The translations under genes were made by a program, and so were the position numbers. DNA of 64,000 nucleotides from Pseudomonas sp. TH41. GTDB lineage: Bacteria > Pseudomonadota > Gammaproteobacteria > Pseudomonadales > Pseudomonadaceae. The first letter of the stretch is position 1. The number at the start of each line of letters is the position of its first letter. Location: positions 2,500,001 to 2,564,000 of the forward strand of contig NZ_JAEKFH010000003.1 of assembly GCF_016650695.1 (NCBI RefSeq). The letters are read 5' to 3'. Shown one piece after another: positions 56,599 to 64,000 of this stretch. Below the pieces are notes generated by a model, which was not told the origin of the DNA, made no database searches, and saw nothing but the letters and a program-made list of their open reading frames with translations.

Positions 56599-57003
56599 AT
56601 GAATTTCCACACCCGCAAATGGGTAAAACCCGAAGACCTAAACCCCAACGGCACACTGTTCGGCGGCAGCCTTCTGCGCTGGATCGACGAAGAAGCGGCC
56701 ATTTACGCCATTGTTCAGTTGGGCAACCAGCGCGTGGTCACCAAGTACATTTCCGAAATCAACTTCGTCAGTGCCTCGCGCCAGGGCGACATCATCGAGC
56801 TGGGCATCACCGCCACCGAGTTCGGTCGCACCTCGATTACGCTGACCTGCGAAGTGCGCAACAAAATCACCCGCAAGAGCATCCTGACGGTGGAGAAAAT
56901 GGTCTTCGTCAACCTCGGTGAAGACGGCTTGCCCGCCGCTCACGGCCGGACCGAGATCAAATACGTCAAAGACCAGTTCCAGGATGATGTCATCCACGAC
57001 TGA
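56599..57003 (+). CDS. Acyl-CoA thioesterase, hotdog fold (YciA-like)
   Basis: A 134-residue single hotdog-domain protein. NPNGTLFGGSLLRWIDEEAAIYA is the family's catalytic-region signature, with VSASRQGDIIELGI following. It likely hydrolyses acyl-CoA thioesters; the preferred chain is unknown. The ATG at 56599 is 6 bases after CAGGAG; a GTG two codons before is less well placed. Confidence 0.9.
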   Translation: MNFHTRKWVKPEDLNPNGTLFGGSLLRWIDEEAAIYAIVQLGNQRVVTKYISEINFVSASRQGDIIELGITATEFGRTSITLTCEVRNKITRKSILTVEKMVFVNLGEDGLPAAHGRTEIKYVKDQFQDDVIHD

Positions 57004-57016
57004 TATCGCGTTGCAC

Positions 57017-57112
57017 CCTTCGCGAGCAGGCTCGCTCCCACACTTGATCTTCAGTGAACACAGACTTTGTGTACGACCGAGATTAAGTGTGGGAGCGAGC
57101 CTGCTCGCGAAA
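57017..57112. repeat. REPIN, family A
   Basis: CCTTCGCGAGCAGGCTCGCT faces GGGAGCGAGCCTGCTCGCGA, with a spacer of about 53 bases that includes its own short inverted repeat (GAACACAGAC...GTGTACG-like). Confidence 0.88.
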
Positions 57113-57207
57113 GCGGTCTACCCGTCACCGATGATTTAACGGGGCAGTGAACAGCGCCGAACCGCACGTGTCGTACTTAAATGACACGCCACAGGTTCAG
57201 GAGCTTT

Positions 57208-58086
57208 ATGGACGCCCCAAAAGACGGCAAGACCCCGAACCTCTCGGCGCACGAGCAGCACGAAGTCGAGAAGAGTCAGCCGCCGCGCGCTGCTGTTTTG
57301 CATGAAATCATCCGCACCCAGGGCGATCAGGAGCTGGAGCGCAGTGTCGCCGCGCTGTGGTGGTCGGCACTGGCCGCCGGTCTGACCATGGGCTTGTCGC
57401 TGATGGCCATGGGGTTGCTCAATTCCCGCCTGCCGGACGGCGATGCCTTCAAGGTGATCGCCAGCTTCGGTTACTGCGCCGGTTTTCTCGCGGTCATTCT
57501 CGCCCGCCAGCAATTGTTCACCGAGAACACGTTGACGGCGGTGTTGCCGATCATGACCAAGCCTACTTTGGGTAATTTCGGTCGGCTGATACGGCTGTGG
57601 TCGGTAGTGCTAGTGGGCAATCTCTGTGGCACGTTGCTGGTGGCATACGTGATGCTGCACCTGCCGATATTCGACAGTAAAACCGACCTGGCTTTCCTCG
57701 GCATCGGGCGCAAGATCATGGAGAACGACGCCAGCCAGATGTTCGCCAAAGGCATCATATCGGGCTGGATGATCGCCACCATGGTCTGGATGATTCCGTC
57801 CATGGAGAGCGCCAAAATGTGGATCATCATCCTCATCACCTACCTCATGGCGCTGGGGGATTTCACCCATATCGTGGTCGGGTCGGCCGAGGTTTCGTAT
57901 CTGGTGTTCGCCGGCGAGTTGCCCTGGAAGGATTTCTGGCTAGTGTTCGCCGGGCCGACATTGGCGGGGAACATCGTCGGCGGCAGCTTTATCTTCGCGC
58001 TGATCAGCCATGCGCAAATTCGTAGCGAGAGCGGGCCGCCGAAAAGCCAGGAAAACAAGACCGAGCCGGCGCCTGACGATCGCTAG
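57208..58086 (+). CDS. Formate/nitrite transporter (FNT) family membrane protein
   Basis: A 292-residue protein with an acidic/basic N-terminal about 50 residues, then six membrane segments of the FNT channel fold. Blocks SLMAMGLLNSRLPDG, GFLAVILARQQLFTENTLTAVLP and LGDFTHIVVGSAEV resemble the YfdC/FocA branch. The substrate (formate, nitrite or other small anion) cannot be deduced. Confidence 0.88.
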   Translation: MDAPKDGKTPNLSAHEQHEVEKSQPPRAAVLHEIIRTQGDQELERSVAALWWSALAAGLTMGLSLMAMGLLNSRLPDGDAFKVIASFGYCAGFLAVILARQQLFTENTLTAVLPIMTKPTLGNFGRLIRLWSVVLVGNLCGTLLVAYVMLHLPIFDSKTDLAFLGIGRKIMENDASQMFAKGIISGWMIATMVWMIPSMESAKMWIIILITYLMALGDFTHIVVGSAEVSYLVFAGELPWKDFWLVFAGPTLAGNIVGGSFIFALISHAQIRSESGPPKSQENKTEPAPDDR

Positions 58087-58138
58087 GTAGCCGGGCGAGG
58101 CTTCAGTGCTCGCCCAACCGGCAAGGATACTGCGGTTA

Positions 58139-60172
58139 TCAGCCAGGGATCAGCCATGCCCGGGCTTGATCGATCGTTGTCGAGTTGAAAGGACGCGACG
58201 AGTTCGGGAAGTTGCGTGAGACATAGTTTTTGATAATTCGACGGAGTTCGGCATTGAAATCCTCGCTGGTCTTGGCTTGTCGCAAGTCGTCGATTGCCCA
58301 GGTCAACAGATTCACGTTTGAATCAGGTTGGTCGAGACGATACAGGGAGGGAAAGATCACTTCGCGGATGAAGTTTTCGCTTTTGGTTTTGATATCGCGC
58401 ATACCCATTTCCTCGATTGCTTTGGTCATGACAGCAGACTTTGGCCCTGGCGCTTGGGCATCCATGCGTTTAATGGCTTGGAGCAGCTCCATATAATCGG
58501 GGTGGTTTCCGTGATTGAGCCTTTTTGCCAACCAATCGATTTTTGCCGGTGTGTCGCCGAGCTGATCAAGAGTATTGATCGCTGCGCGCAGTTCTGGGGT
58601 GAGTTCCAGTGTGGCGTTCTTTTTGGTTGGGTCTTCTTCTTTGTCTTTGGCTTTGGAGATGACATCCAGAGCGTGCTTTAAATCTTTCAGCGTCTGTTGA
58701 GCGAGCAGTCGGAAACTGATGACCGCTTCGGATGCTGGATCTTTCAGCGCAATCCTCGCTTCGTTGAACGATTGATCGTCAAGGGCCAGTAGCGCGCTAC
58801 CAATGGAGTTGAAGGTGTATGTTTCGCTGCGGTTATGGCTGTTCAGGTGTTCTTCAACTGTAGAACGCAGGTCTTCCTGCAGCAGGTTTCTGAGCTCTTT
58901 CTGCATGCCGAAGTTGATCGTGCCTCCCGACATGGTAGTGAAGTCGCCTTTATCGTTTTTCAGGGGAACGATGACCGTTTCTTCTCTAAACGCCTTGATG
59001 CCTTTGTCTTCTTGTGCGTCTCGGGCCGAGTGGTCCACACCGATGGCCCTGTCGATCGCTCTCGAGGGAAGTGTGCCTCTATCGTTTTTTTTACCGCTAT
59101 TCTCGCTCTCGAATTTGAGAATTAACTGATCGCTTTCGGGAATTGCGCTCATGGGGAATTGAGAATCGTATAGACCCTGGATCGGAGTGTTGAGCACGAT
59201 CCCGCCATCCTGAAAGGAAGTTCGTTCTCCCTTACGCTGAAAGGGCTGACCTTGTTCCGAAGGTGATTGGAAAACGACGGGCAATGAACCTGAAATATGG
59301 GCTGCGCGAGCCACATCCAGATCCGGGGTCAGGCTGGCATTGAACACCACCATTTGGGGGCGCCCGTCGAACATGGCGGTGCCGGTGATGTGCAGTTGCT
59401 TGATTTCCGGCATGTCCTTGCTCAGCGTCGCCAGATCACCAAAGGTCACGTAGCCGTTGGTTTTTATTTTTTCTACGCAGGCTTTGCTCGCCTCCGAGAT
59501 TTGTCGCTGAGGATCGTTAAGGGCCTCGCTGAAGCGAGACAGGGTCGACTGAACCGTTTTCTCCTGGATCAATACCTCCAGCGGCATGGCTTTGGATTGA
59601 AGGCGAGGTAGCAGGTCGAACAGCAACCGTCCGATGGTGCCGGTCTTGCCCGGGATCTTTCCGATGCCTTTACCAAGGGTGGAGCTGAAGCGCTGTATAA
59701 GTTCAAGCACCTTGCTGTGACTGTCGAGCAGCGACACAAGGTCGATGTCGTCCAACAGATTGTCGATTTCCGCGTGTGTCATACCGCTGGCGAGCAAAGC
59801 CGCAGTAATGGCGCCGGCCGATGAGCCTCGAATGTTCCGGATATTGTGCAGATGACCACTTTCTTCCAGCGCTTTCACCGCTCCAGAGAAGGCGACCCCT
59901 TTAGCTCCACCGCCGCTTAGCACCAGGTCTTTGATATCGGGCCGCTTGAGCTCCATTTTCACCACGCCGTTATCATAACGGCTGATCGAAAGCTCTCGGC
60001 CGGTCGACGAGTTCAGCAGCGTTTCGAGCCGGCCTTGGCCTTCACGCTGTGTGCATTGCATGAAGTCGCCCCAATCTTCGTCTGCGGGACTTTTCGGCGA
60101 ACCTTGAGCGACATTGTTCGATACGGTCAAAGGGTGCGACGTAATCGGTGGACTGCTGATGGGAGTGGTCAT
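58139..60172 (-). CDS. exoU: ExoU-family patatin-like phospholipase, probable effector
   Basis: A 677-residue protein resembling P. aeruginosa ExoU (687 residues) along its whole length. Catalytic parts: the oxyanion loop GGGAKG (87-92), the nucleophile elbow GSSAG (S118) and the FQDGG motif (D322), forming the Ser-Asp dyad. The C-terminal EVIFPSLYR...QPDSNVNLL stretch, part of the membrane-targeting four-helix region of ExoU, is conserved. ExoU is a type III secreted phospholipase A2 activated by ubiquitin in host cells. Here the first about 75 residues differ from ExoU, and no SpcU chaperone gene or secretion genes flank it. RBS AGGAAG lies before the ATG. Confidence 0.9.
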   Translation of the reverse strand: MTTPISSPPITSHPLTVSNNVAQGSPKSPADEDWGDFMQCTQREGQGRLETLLNSSTGRELSISRYDNGVVKMELKRPDIKDLVLSGGGAKGVAFSGAVKALEESGHLHNIRNIRGSSAGAITAALLASGMTHAEIDNLLDDIDLVSLLDSHSKVLELIQRFSSTLGKGIGKIPGKTGTIGRLLFDLLPRLQSKAMPLEVLIQEKTVQSTLSRFSEALNDPQRQISEASKACVEKIKTNGYVTFGDLATLSKDMPEIKQLHITGTAMFDGRPQMVVFNASLTPDLDVARAAHISGSLPVVFQSPSEQGQPFQRKGERTSFQDGGIVLNTPIQGLYDSQFPMSAIPESDQLILKFESENSGKKNDRGTLPSRAIDRAIGVDHSARDAQEDKGIKAFREETVIVPLKNDKGDFTTMSGGTINFGMQKELRNLLQEDLRSTVEEHLNSHNRSETYTFNSIGSALLALDDQSFNEARIALKDPASEAVISFRLLAQQTLKDLKHALDVISKAKDKEEDPTKKNATLELTPELRAAINTLDQLGDTPAKIDWLAKRLNHGNHPDYMELLQAIKRMDAQAPGPKSAVMTKAIEEMGMRDIKTKSENFIREVIFPSLYRLDQPDSNVNLLTWAIDDLRQAKTSEDFNAELRRIIKNYVSRNFPNSSRPFNSTTIDQARAWLIPG

Positions 60173-60422
60173 GCTTGTCTCTTCCTTGAGGAATATCCGG
60201 GAAGTGACACTTTAGGTGTACTTGGGTGCGCGCAGAGCCCTGCGCAGCAATTGGCAACAGTTGCTCACAAGGGTGTTTAAAAAGTGTTCTGAAGGCTCTG
60301 GCGTGAGCTTTTCAGAGGGCACTGGCTAATCGGCCATACGGTCCGGAAAGTATTCGCACAATGTGCGTCTCCAATGCCTCCACGCTAAAAGCAGATTTCT
60401 GAACCGGGCTCTGCTCCCCGGA
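60173..60422. other. Upstream region of the exoU-like gene
   Basis: 250 bases between the exoU-like gene and the MFS gene stop. It contains the phospholipase promoter, but neither a clear HrpL box (GGAACC-N16-CCAC) nor a recognisable ExsA site was found. An AAGTGTTCTGAAGG-type stretch and short GC-rich pairs (CTGCGCGC-like) are visible without assigned meaning. Confidence 0.4.
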
Positions 60423-61592
60423 TCAGCCGGGCATATCGGCCAACGTTGCAACGCGACGTTGCCGATAAATAAAGTACAGCGCGGTCAGCACGGTCAATCC
60501 GCTGACTAACGCGCCGGTCCAGGGCAAGTCCGCCAGGTCCGCGCCACTGGCGACGACCAATCCGCCGATCCACGCGCCTGCGGCGTTGCCGAGGTTGAAG
60601 GCACTCTGATTCAACGTCGATCCCAGGTTCGGTGCCTCGTGAGCCTGATCGATGATCAGCAACTGCAGGATCGGGCACAGGGCGAAGGCGAAAATCCCCC
60701 ACAGCACCAGGGTGATTGCTGCCGGAATGACCGAGTGACTGGTCTGCGTGAACGCGGCCAACACCACCATCACGGCCAGCGCCATGCCCACCAGCGAAGG
60801 TAGCAATCGACTGTCCGCCAGTCGTCCGCCCAGCATGCTGCCCGCCGTCAAACCCACGCCGAACAACAGCAGCATAATGGTGACGCCATGGGGGCTGACG
60901 CCGGTGATGTCCTGCAGGATCGGCGCGATATACGTGAACACGCTGAACAGGCTCGTCGACGCCAGCACGCTCATGCCCAACGCCAATAACACGTTGACCT
61001 TGCCCAGTACCTTGAACTCGCTGGCCAGGTTGGCTTTGTCCATCGCAATGTCCTTTGGCAGCCAGGCCCACTGCGCGATCGCCGCGATCACGCCAATCAC
61101 TGACACTGCCCAGAACGTCGAACGCCAGCCCGCGTATTGTCCGAGCGCCGTGCCTAAAGGCACGCCGAGCACGTTGGCCAGGGTCAGACCGGTGAACATC
61201 ATGGCAATCGCCTGGGCCCGTTTGTTCGGAGCCACCAAGCCGGCGGCGACCACCGAGCCGATGCCGAAGAACGCCCCGTGACACAGCGCGGTGACCACTC
61301 GCGCGGCCATCAGCGTGGCGTAGTTGGGGGCCAGGGCGCACAGGATGTTGCCGAGGATGAACATCAGTGTCATGCCCAGCAGCGTCGCTTTGCGCGGCAT
61401 ATTGGCGGTGCCGATCGCGAGGATCGGGGCGCCGAACACCACGCCCAGGGCGTAGCCGGTAATCAGCAGCCCGGCGTGGGGAATGCTCACCGCAAGGTCG
61501 CGGGCGACGTCGGGCAGCAAGCCCATGATGACAAATTCAGTGGTGCCGATGCCGAACGCGGCAACAGCGAGGGCAAGCAAAGCGAGTGGCAT
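60423..61592 (-). CDS. MFS transporter, AraJ/YdhP-like drug or sugar efflux family
   Basis: A 389-residue 12-segment major facilitator. The first helix reads LALLALAVAAFGIGTTEFVIMGLLPDVA, with FGIGTTEFVIMG marking the DHA1/AraJ group. The loop 2-3 motif is GTANMPRKATLLGM, and the helix 5 region is NVLGVPLGTALGQYAGWRSTFW. Efflux substrate unknown. The start MPLALLALAV at 61592 is chosen since the extension to 61646 is polar and unlike the family. Confidence 0.9.
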   Translation of the reverse strand: MPLALLALAVAAFGIGTTEFVIMGLLPDVARDLAVSIPHAGLLITGYALGVVFGAPILAIGTANMPRKATLLGMTLMFILGNILCALAPNYATLMAARVVTALCHGAFFGIGSVVAAGLVAPNKRAQAIAMMFTGLTLANVLGVPLGTALGQYAGWRSTFWAVSVIGVIAAIAQWAWLPKDIAMDKANLASEFKVLGKVNVLLALGMSVLASTSLFSVFTYIAPILQDITGVSPHGVTIMLLLFGVGLTAGSMLGGRLADSRLLPSLVGMALAVMVVLAAFTQTSHSVIPAAITLVLWGIFAFALCPILQLLIIDQAHEAPNLGSTLNQSAFNLGNAAGAWIGGLVVASGADLADLPWTGALVSGLTVLTALYFIYRQRRVATLADMPG

Positions 61593-61777
61593 GCGCAAGG
61601 TCTCTGTCAGTAGTCTTGACGCTTTGATCAGGCATACGCATGCCATTGACCATTCTCGACGAGAGCGGGCAAGGGCAAAAATTATTGGAATTAGTCTGTG
61701 CGCAACTGAGTGCGGCGTGGTCGCTTGCAGTATAAACAGCTACTGACCTATGGCGAATCAATTCTCCACACGATCCC
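61593..61777. other. Promoter region between divergent MFS and DMT transporter genes
   Basis: 185 bases plus the REPIN at 61778. It holds the MFS promoter; no regulator gene is adjacent and no operator is recognised. Confidence 0.35.
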
Positions 61778-61877
61778 TGTAGGAGCGAGCTTGCTCGCGA
61801 TGGACGTCAACGATAACGCGTGTTTGCTGTTTAAACGCGTTGCATCGACGTTTTTCGCGAGCAAGCTCGCTCCTACA
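61778..61877. repeat. REPIN, family A, 100 bp
   Basis: TGTAGGAGCGAGCTTGCTCGC arm, spacer GACGTCAACGATAACGCGTG, right arm GCGAGCAAGCTCGCTCCTACA. It ends 35 bases before the EamA gene. Confidence 0.95.
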
Positions 61878-61912
61878 AGGGGATTACAGGGGGCAAAAAT
61901 AAGGAGTGTGCC

Positions 61913-62746
61913 GTGCTTGCAACAGCACTGGTGTTAGTAGCGGCGCTGTTGCATGCGGCGTGGAATACCCTGATCAAATTCAGCGCCGAGCGGTTGCTGG
62001 TGGTGGCCTGCATGGACACGGTGGCGATGCTTTTCGTTGCCGCGATGTTGCCGTTCGTGGCGCTGCCGCCCATCGAAATATGGCCGTGGATTCTAGCGTC
62101 GGCGGCGTTCGAGTTGCTCTATCGCTATTTGCTGATCCAGGCGTATCGGGTCGGCGACCTTGGGCTGGTCTATCCGTTGATGCGTGGTTTGTCACCCTTG
62201 GTGGTGCTGGCGCTGACGCTGGTCTTTGCCGGGGAAGTGCTGACGAATCAGCAAATCTTCGGGATTCTGCTGATTCCCTTCGGCATGCTTTGCCTGCTCT
62301 GGCAGGGCGGCGGCGGTGCGCGCTTACCGTGGTCGATGCTGCCGGTGGTGGCGTTGATCGGCCTGTGCATTGGCTGCTACACCTTCATTGATGGCCAGGC
62401 GTTGCGGCGCTGGTCGCATCCACTGGACTACCTGGTCTGGGTCACGCTGCTGAGTGCCTGGCCATTCCCGTTGCTGGCATGGGTGCGCAAGCGCCCGGCG
62501 TTCATGCTGTTTTGGCGTGAACAGTGGCGACTGGGGTTGGCGGTCGGGTTTTGCGTGTTGTTCAGCTACGCTCTGGTGCTGTGGGCCATGCAGCTGGGCT
62601 CGATTGCCGAAGCGGCGGCATTGCGCGAGATCAGCGTGATTCTGGTGGTGCTGTTCGGCATGCGCTACCTGAAAGAACCTTTCGGCGGGCCGCGGCTCTT
62701 AGCCTGTGGGCTGGTGCTGGTTGGCATGCTGGTGATGAAGTTTTGA
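61913..62746 (+). CDS. EamA family (DMT) transporter
   Basis: A 277-residue ten-segment drug/metabolite transporter with two EamA halves (about 1-135 and 140-277). AAWNTLIKFSAER in the first and the second-half LREISVILVVLFGMRYLKEPFG are typical. A GTG start at 61913 follows AAGGAG. Substrate unknown; families of this kind export amino acids or metabolites. Confidence 0.88.
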   Translation: MLATALVLVAALLHAAWNTLIKFSAERLLVVACMDTVAMLFVAAMLPFVALPPIEIWPWILASAAFELLYRYLLIQAYRVGDLGLVYPLMRGLSPLVVLALTLVFAGEVLTNQQIFGILLIPFGMLCLLWQGGGGARLPWSMLPVVALIGLCIGCYTFIDGQALRRWSHPLDYLVWVTLLSAWPFPLLAWVRKRPAFMLFWREQWRLGLAVGFCVLFSYALVLWAMQLGSIAEAAALREISVILVVLFGMRYLKEPFGGPRLLACGLVLVGMLVMKF

Positions 62747-62787
62747 CGTGAATGTGTATTTCTAAAACGTGAAGAAAGGACTGCTTT

Positions 62788-63171
62788 ATGACGGTTGCTC
62801 TGTGGTGCATTTTGATTGCGATTTTCCTGCCCTACCTCTGCACGGGCATCGCCAAGGCCAGTGGCGGGTACGGGCTGAAAGACAACCATGACCCCCGGGA
62901 TTTTCTCGAGTCACTGAATGGTTTGGGTAGGCGCGCACATGCGGCGCAACTGAACAGTTTTGAAGTGACCCCGGCATTCGCGGCGGCAGTGATCGTCGCG
63001 CACCTGGCCGGCAATGCCGAGCTGGTGACGGTCAATGTGCTGTCGGTGTTGTTCATTACCAGCCGGTTGCTGTACATCATTTGCTACCTGGCGGACTGGG
63101 CGATTTTGCGTTCGCTGGTGTGGTTTGTCGGGATGGGGTTGATTGCCAGTTTCTTTTTTGTGTCTATTTAA
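62788..63171 (+). CDS. MAPEG family membrane protein
   Basis: A 127-residue four-helix membrane protein of the MAPEG family (membrane-associated eicosanoid/glutathione metabolism). The motif region NDxR...HAAQLNSFEVTPAFAAAVIVAHLAG is typical, with SRLLYIICYLADWAILRSLVWF in the last helices. The bacterial role is unproven; glutathione-dependent activity is possible. The start follows AAAGGA. Confidence 0.9.
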   Translation: MTVALWCILIAIFLPYLCTGIAKASGGYGLKDNHDPRDFLESLNGLGRRAHAAQLNSFEVTPAFAAAVIVAHLAGNAELVTVNVLSVLFITSRLLYIICYLADWAILRSLVWFVGMGLIASFFFVSI

Positions 63172-63251
63172 GATCAAAAGATCGCAGCCTCGTTTTTCAC
63201 TCGTCAGCTCCTACATCCCTGTAGGAGCTGGCGCAGCCTGCGATCTTTTGA
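63172..63251. repeat. REPIN, family B
   Basis: GATCAAAAGATCGCAGCC faces its complement across CTGTAGGAGCTG-type centre, directly between the MAPEG and mltA stops. The left arm has a CGTTTTTCACTCGT variation. Confidence 0.85.
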
Positions 63252-63253
63252 CT

Positions 63254-64000
63254 TCAGAGCTTGTCAGCCACCTGCGGCACTTGCGGCAATGCCGCGCCTT
63301 TGGGCCACAACATCCAGATCTGCCCCTGCTGTTTCATGTCGCCAGCCAATTGCCCGGCCGCCTCACCCGTGCCCCAGAACAGATCCGCTCGCACTTCGCC
63401 AGCAATCGCGCCGCCAGTGTCTTGAGCCGCTACCGGGCGAACCAGCGCAGTACCATCCGGACGAGTTGTGGATAACCACAACAGACTCCCGAGCGGAATC
63501 ACTTTGCGATCCACTGCTGCGCTATAACCGGCGGTCAACGGAACGTTCAACGAGCCGCGCGGCCCTTCGTTGCTGTCGGGGTTGCGGGTGAAAAACACGT
63601 AGCTCGGGTTGCTGCCGAGCAGTTCCGGGATGCGCGTAGGGTTGGCTTTGGCCCAGGCACTGATAGCGCTCATGGTCACGTCTTCTTTCTTCAGCTCACC
63701 CTGGTCTACCAACCAGCGACCAATCGGTCGATACGGATGTCCATTTTGATCGGCATACGCAATGCGCAATTGACGACCATCGTCGAGCTGGATGCGCCCC
63801 GAACCCTGGATTTGCAGGAATTGCAGGTTCATCGGATCGGTCAGCCAGGCCACGACCGGGGCCTTGACCCCTTTGGTCTCAATCGTCGCCGCATCGTCGT
63901 AAGGTTTAAGCACGCGACCTTCGAGTCGACCGCGCAGGCGTTTGCCCTTGAGTTCGGGGTAGAGGCTGTCCAGCGAGACAATGATCATGTCCTCTGGAAC
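63254..64000 (-). CDS. mltA: Membrane-bound lytic murein transglycosylase A (C-terminal part)
   Basis: 249 codons of MltA, open to the right edge, so the N-terminal part with signal peptide lies outside. MltA cuts peptidoglycan between MurNAc and GlcNAc with formation of 1,6-anhydroMurNAc. The catalytic aspartate is in AAQDTGGAI, and FFTRNPDSNEGPRGSLNVPLT and DLFWGTGEAAGQLAG are family blocks. The apparent methionine at 63988 is internal. Confidence 0.93.
   Translation of the reverse strand, partial: VPEDMIIVSLDSLYPELKGKRLRGRLEGRVLKPYDDAATIETKGVKAPVVAWLTDPMNLQFLQIQGSGRIQLDDGRQLRIAYADQNGHPYRPIGRWLVDQGELKKEDVTMSAISAWAKANPTRIPELLGSNPSYVFFTRNPDSNEGPRGSLNVPLTAGYSAAVDRKVIPLGSLLWLSTTRPDGTALVRPVAAQDTGGAIAGEVRADLFWGTGEAAGQLAGDMKQQGQIWMLWPKGAALPQVPQVADKL

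Noticed and set aside
58093..58115. GGGCGAG-N9-CTCGCCC hairpin after the FNT gene
   Set aside because: It could fold but lacks a T-run, so it is not listed as a terminator.
60173..60422. Possible Hrp box (GGACC...CCAG) upstream of the exoU-like gene
   Set aside because: The match to GGAACC-N16-CCAC is poor in both halves, so no type III promoter is claimed.

Overview
The window is chromosomal DNA from a Pseudomonas, most likely of the P. fluorescens species complex. Three things support this. Gene order is typical of the genus: thiSG-trmB, hemW-rdgB-metWX, proC-yggS-pilT, pyrC'-pyrB-pyrR-ruvX-yqgE-tonB3-gshB-pilGHIJ-chpAC, rsmE-bioA and metF-ahcY. Base composition is high in GC. The DNA also carries about 25 REP-type paired inverted repeats (REPINs). 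No rRNA, tRNA, CRISPR array, prophage or transposase gene was seen.

Layout. 1-2.5 kb: DUF423 protein (cut by the left edge), thiamine thiazole genes thiS-thiG, tRNA methyltransferase trmB. 2.5-9.2 kb, minus strand: DUF3392, hemW, rdgB, DUF4426, metW-metX, YggT, proC, yggS. 9.2-18 kb: pilT, an NlpC/P60 hydrolase, a TM2 protein, then the minus-strand pyrimidine run with an inactive dihydroorotase homologue, ruvX, yqgE, tonB3 and gshB. 18.1-28.2 kb: the Pil-Chp chemosensory operon pilG-pilH-pilI-pilJ-chpA-chpC, which controls type IV pili; pilK and chpB are absent, and chpA carries an in-frame REPIN. 28.3-30.6 kb: an accessory patch with a DUF6124 gene behind a structured leader, and an HTH-MNT/HEPN toxin-antitoxin pair whose 3' end has been tandemly duplicated with a REPIN. 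30.7-39 kb: a complete malonate decarboxylase operon mdcABCDEGHLM with a convergent mdcR. 39.2-43.4 kb: a TrhA/hemolysin III membrane protein and a LysR-controlled D-amino-acid oxidation set (dehydrogenase, RidA, binding protein). 43.5-45.8 kb: rsmE and bioA. 46-50.4 kb: a secreted amine oxidase with a lysine/alanine tail, an AT-rich islet with a tiny lipoprotein and a B-type lectin, then cytochrome b561 and YceI. 50.7-58.1 kb: rhlE, a periplasmic binding protein, metF, ahcY with an SAH riboswitch, a thioesterase and a formate/nitrite-type channel. 58.1-60.2 kb: a full-length ExoU-type phospholipase with no chaperone or type III secretion genes nearby. 60.4-64 kb: MFS and DMT transporters, a MAPEG protein and mltA (cut by the right edge).

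How the genes work together. PilT, TonB3 and the Pil-Chp proteins serve twitching motility. metX/metW, metF and ahcY cover methionine synthesis and the methyl cycle, with ahcY sensing its own substrate through the riboswitch. The mdc genes make, load and run the whole malonate decarboxylase and import its substrate. RidA probably clears the reactive imines made by the neighbouring D-amino-acid dehydrogenase.

The best leads for something new are the REPIN translated inside chpA, the orphan ExoU-type effector, the MNT-HEPN locus with its perfect palindrome, the lectin/lipoprotein islet bounded by copies of a terminator half, and the folded leader in front of the DUF6124 gene. Functions are assigned from sequence motifs and family knowledge alone; no database search was run.
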